A DNA stretch of 7,783 bases from an uncultured Alphaproteobacteria bacterium (lineage in GTDB: Bacteria; Pseudomonadota; Alphaproteobacteria; Rhodobacterales; Rhodobacteraceae): assembly GCA_929200295.1 (NCBI GenBank), contig CAKMZE010000083.1, positions 2,589 to 10,371 on the forward strand, given 5' to 3'. Under the pieces are notes generated by a model. That model was given only the letters and a program-made list of their open reading frames with translations. It ran no database searches and was not told the DNA's origin. The translations under genes were made by a program, and so were the position numbers. Below, in pieces: positions 5,485-7,783 of the stretch (position 1 is the first letter of the stretch; each line of letters begins with the position of its first letter).

Positions 5485-5931
5485 ATGGAACATGCATTAC
5501 TCATATTGAACGGCCCGAACCTGAACCTGCTTGGCACCCGCCAGCCCGAGGTTTATGGCACGACAACCCTCGCCGATATTGAGGAGCTATGTCAGCAAAA
5601 GGCCAAGACACTGGGCGTGAGCGTCACTTGCGCGCAATCCAACCACGAGGGCGCGCTTGTCGATCTGATCCATGACGCGCGCGGCCAATATGCAGGTATC
5701 ATCCTAAATGCGGGGGCCTATACCCACACATCAATTGCGCTTTTAGATGCGATCGCATCGGTTGAGATCCCAACAATTGAGCTGCATTTGTCAAACGTGC
5801 ATGCCCGCGAAGAGTTCCGCCACACCTCATATATCGCAAAGGCAGCATTGGGCATCATTTGCGGGTTTGGTGCGCAAGGCTATGTGCTCGCCATAGATGC
5901 ACTCGTCGCGCATCTTAACAAAGACACCTAA
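5485..5931 (+). CDS. aroQ: 3-dehydroquinate dehydratase, type II
   Basis: The 148-residue protein is a type II dehydroquinase, which converts 3-dehydroquinate to 3-dehydroshikimate in the shikimate pathway and forms a cytoplasmic dodecamer. Catalytic and binding residues fall at the same numbers as in the Mycobacterium tuberculosis enzyme: Arg19 and Tyr24 on the flexible lid (TRQPEVYG), Asn75, His81, Glu99, His101 and Arg112 (FRHTSYIA). The N-terminus ILNGPNLNLLG is diagnostic. Length is normal for the family. The ATG at 5485 is supported by GAGGG 4 bases upstream; the next ATG-like context lacks this. It is the only plus-strand gene here. In many proteobacteria aroQ precedes accB-accC, but here it stands alone, convergent with tsf. 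A hairpin terminator follows directly. Confidence 0.97.
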   Translation: MEHALLILNGPNLNLLGTRQPEVYGTTTLADIEELCQQKAKTLGVSVTCAQSNHEGALVDLIHDARGQYAGIILNAGAYTHTSIALLDAIASVEIPTIELHLSNVHAREEFRHTSYIAKAALGIICGFGAQGYVLAIDALVAHLNKDT

Positions 5932-5967
5932 ACGAAAAAACCCACTGCATGCGCAATGGGTTTTCGT
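5932..5967. terminator. Bidirectional terminator between aroQ and tsf
   Basis: AAAACCCA (5937-5944) pairs with TGGGTTTT (5957-5964). Inside, a C-A mismatch is followed by TGC/GCA around an ATGC loop; outside, ACG/CGT can extend the stem past a two-base bulge. The minus strand reads six Ts after the stem and the plus strand four, so it serves both convergent genes and looks stronger for tsf. Confidence 0.8.
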
Positions 5968-5993
5968 CATTTCTGCAATTGTAAGAGCAGCGA

Positions 5994-6866
5994 TTAGCCG
6001 TTCATTTTTGCAACTTCAGCTGCAAAGTCTTCTTTTTCGACCTCAATACCTTCACCTTTTTCAAGGCGCACATATCCGGTCACTTCGACGCCAGCTTCTT
6101 TTGCAGCTTCACCAACCGTAAGGTCTGGGTTCACAACAAACTGCTGGTTGAGCAAAGTCACTTCAGCCATGTATTTCTTCATCCGGCCAACGATCATTTT
6201 CTCGATCACCGCTTCTGGCTTACCGCTTTCGCGTGCGATATCCATTTGGACCTGCTTCTCTTTTTCAATAACCGCAGGGTCTAGCTCTGCTTCGTTAAGA
6301 GCGGCTGGGTTTGTTGCTGCAATATGCATCGCGACTTGGCGTGCAAAGGCTGCGTTGTCGCCATTGGTGGCAACCAAAACGCCGATGTTACCCATGCCAT
6401 CTGTGGCCGCGTTATGGACGTAGTTGACGACGTTATCGCCTGTGAGGCTCGCCATGCGACGCACGCCCATGTTTTCACCGATCACAGCAACAGCATCTGT
6501 GACTGTCTGTGCGACTGATTTCCCGTCCATATCTGCGTCTTTCAACGCATCAACATCATCAACACCCAAAGCGACCTGCGCAATTTTGCTGACCATTGAT
6601 TGGAAGTCTGCGTTTTTGGCGACAAAGTCAGTTTCTGAGTTCACCTCAACAGCGACACCTTTGCCACCTGATACGGCAACAGCCACAAGACCCTCAGCGG
6701 CAGTACGACCTGATTTTTTCGCTGCCTTTGCAAGGCCTTTGGTCCGCAGCCAGTCAACGGCGGCTTCCATATCACCATCTGTTTCTGTCAACGCTTTCTT
6801 CGCGTCCATCATGCCTGCGCCTGTGCTATCGCGCAGCTCTTTTACCAATGCAGCTGTGATTGCCAT
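5994..6866 (-). CDS. tsf: Elongation factor Ts
   Basis: The 290-residue protein is EF-Ts, the nucleotide exchange factor that reloads EF-Tu with GTP during translation. The N-terminal UBA-like domain carries VKELRDSTGAGMMDAKKAL (8-26). The core motif ETDFVAKN is at 78-85, placing Asp80 and Phe81 at the positions that insert into the EF-Tu nucleotide site in E. coli. A C-terminal block at about 205-234 (GKPEAVIEKMIVGRMKKYM and following residues) is also typical. Length is close to the usual 280-300. The ATG is supported by GGAG 8 bases upstream. It follows rpsB with an 82-base gap holding a strong hairpin. Nothing is missing or displaced. Confidence 0.98.
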   Translation of the reverse strand: MAITAALVKELRDSTGAGMMDAKKALTETDGDMEAAVDWLRTKGLAKAAKKSGRTAAEGLVAVAVSGGKGVAVEVNSETDFVAKNADFQSMVSKIAQVALGVDDVDALKDADMDGKSVAQTVTDAVAVIGENMGVRRMASLTGDNVVNYVHNAATDGMGNIGVLVATNGDNAAFARQVAMHIAATNPAALNEAELDPAVIEKEKQVQMDIARESGKPEAVIEKMIVGRMKKYMAEVTLLNQQFVVNPDLTVGEAAKEAGVEVTGYVRLEKGEGIEVEKEDFAAEVAKMNG

Positions 6867-6890
6867 GGTTTCATCTCCATCAAAGGAATT

Positions 6891-6926
6891 AAAAAGGGGT
6901 GGGGCAAGAGGTATCCCCCCTGCCCC
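6891..6926 (-). terminator. GC-rich hairpin between rpsB and tsf (attenuator-like)
   Basis: On the minus strand an 11-bp stem (two G-U pairs) closes a GATA loop at 6926-6901: GGGGCAGGGGG pairs with CCTCTTGCCCC. Five Ts follow after ACCCC (6895-6891). The T-run is five bases away from the stem, so termination is probably partial. It could set the rpsB:tsf ratio or protect the rpsB 3' end. Confidence 0.6.
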
Positions 6927-6948
6927 ATATCACTGATTCTAAAATCGT

Positions 6949-7743
6949 TTATTCAGAAGGGGCATCCGCTGCGGGAGTTTCTTCGGCTGGGGCTGCCTCT
7001 GGCAACTCTTCTGCAAGCTCTTCCATAGCGCCCATATCAACGCCAGCGGCGCCGAGCTGTGCTGACATCCCGTCCAATGCTGCGCGTGCTGCAAGATCAC
7101 AATAAAGCGAAATCGCACGTGCCGCGTCATCATTTCCAGGAATAACGTAATCAACGCCTGCTGGTGAGCAATTTGTATCAACGACCGCAACAACTGGGAT
7201 GCCCAGCTTCTTGGCTTCTGCAATGGCGAGATCTTCTTTGTTCACATCGATCACAAAAATAAGATCAGGCGTGCCGCCCATTTCGCGGATACCGCCCAAT
7301 GAAGCCTCAAGCTTGCCTTGCTCACGCTCCATGCCAAGACGCTCTTTTTTGGTGAGGCCAGCAAAGCCTGTGGCTGCGGCTTCGTCGATTGCCTTAAGAC
7401 GACCGATGGACTGTGACACAGTCTGCCAGTTTGTGAGCGTGCCGCCCAACCAACGGTGGTTCATGTAGAACTGCGCTGATTTCTCAGCCGCTTCTGCGAT
7501 TGGCTTTGCTGCTTGGCGCTTTGTGCCAACAAAGAGGATGCGACCGCCCTTAGCAACAGTATCGCGGATCACATTCAACGCTTGGTCAAGCATCGGAACT
7601 GTCTGTGTCAGGTCCATGATGTGGATGCCGTTGCGGCTGCCATAAATGTATGATTGCATCTTTGGATTCCAGCGCGCTGTCTGGTGACCAAAGTGAACGC
7701 CTGCTTCAAGCAGTTGGCGCATGGAGAACTCTGGAAGAGCCAT
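6949..7743 (-). CDS. rpsB: 30S ribosomal protein S2
   Basis: The 264-residue protein is S2, a late-assembling small-subunit protein that helps recruit S1. Signatures are LLEAGVHFGHQTARWNPKM (11-29), HRWLGGTLTNW (96-106), and a block at about 159-211 including PDLIFVIDVNKE, GIPVVAVVDTNCSP and VDYVIPGNDDAARAI. E. coli S2 is 241 residues; here residues from about 238 form an Ala/Glu/Pro-rich tail of a kind common in alphaproteobacteria. The ATG is preceded by AAGGA about 9 bases upstream. Only 40 bases of leader (7744-7783) remain in the window, and I see no promoter in them. The gene order rpsB-tsf is the near-universal bacterial arrangement. Confidence 0.98.
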   Translation of the reverse strand: MALPEFSMRQLLEAGVHFGHQTARWNPKMQSYIYGSRNGIHIMDLTQTVPMLDQALNVIRDTVAKGGRILFVGTKRQAAKPIAEAAEKSAQFYMNHRWLGGTLTNWQTVSQSIGRLKAIDEAAATGFAGLTKKERLGMEREQGKLEASLGGIREMGGTPDLIFVIDVNKEDLAIAEAKKLGIPVVAVVDTNCSPAGVDYVIPGNDDAARAISLYCDLAARAALDGMSAQLGAAGVDMGAMEELAEELPEAAPAEETPAADAPSE

Positions 7744-7783
7744 GTTTTATTCCTTTTCCGGTTTCAAGCCTAGGGCGGAGGAT

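Noticed and set aside
6424..6936. A 170-codon plus-strand ORF opposite tsf.
   Set aside because: It is an Ala/Ser/Thr-rich shadow of tsf that also crosses the intergenic hairpin; not a credible protein.

Overview
The window looks like chromosomal DNA of an alphaproteobacterium, most likely Rhodobacterales (Roseobacter group). The main clues are the ribosomal protein S9 with a roughly 40-residue N-terminal extension, S2 with an Ala/Glu-rich C-terminal tail, a type II dehydroquinase, and promoters of the TTGACT type. This placement rests on remembered family features, not on a search.

Layout, left to right. (1) 1-250, minus strand: the N-terminus of a phosphomannomutase (ManB/CpsG type) that runs off the left edge. 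(2) 251-435: intergenic, with the rpsI terminator and a 15-base inverted repeat. (3) 436-1394, minus: the rplM-rpsI operon (L13, S9), read from two likely tandem promoters in 1395-1599. (4) 1600-5352, minus: a three-gene run of predicted hydrolases. In transcription order these are a DUF900-type alpha/beta hydrolase, a PAP2/vanadium-haloperoxidase-fold phosphatase with a Ser-Asn-Asn repeat at its N-terminus, and a subtilisin-fold (S8) peptidase. The last two overlap by 4 bases. None shows a signal peptide or membrane segment. (5) 5485-5931, plus: aroQ, the only plus-strand gene, divergent from the hydrolase run and convergent with tsf, with a bidirectional terminator between aroQ and tsf. (6) 5994-7743, minus: rpsB then tsf (S2, EF-Ts), with a strong GC-rich hairpin between them; the rpsB promoter probably lies beyond the right edge.

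Most of the window is housekeeping: two translation operons plus aroQ for the shikimate pathway and manB for sugar-nucleotide synthesis. The accessory part is the 3.75-kb hydrolase operon inserted among them. It combines three different bond-breaking enzymes (ester, phosphate, peptide) in one apparently cytoplasmic, translationally coupled unit. I cannot assign it to a known pathway, and it is the best candidate here for something undescribed.
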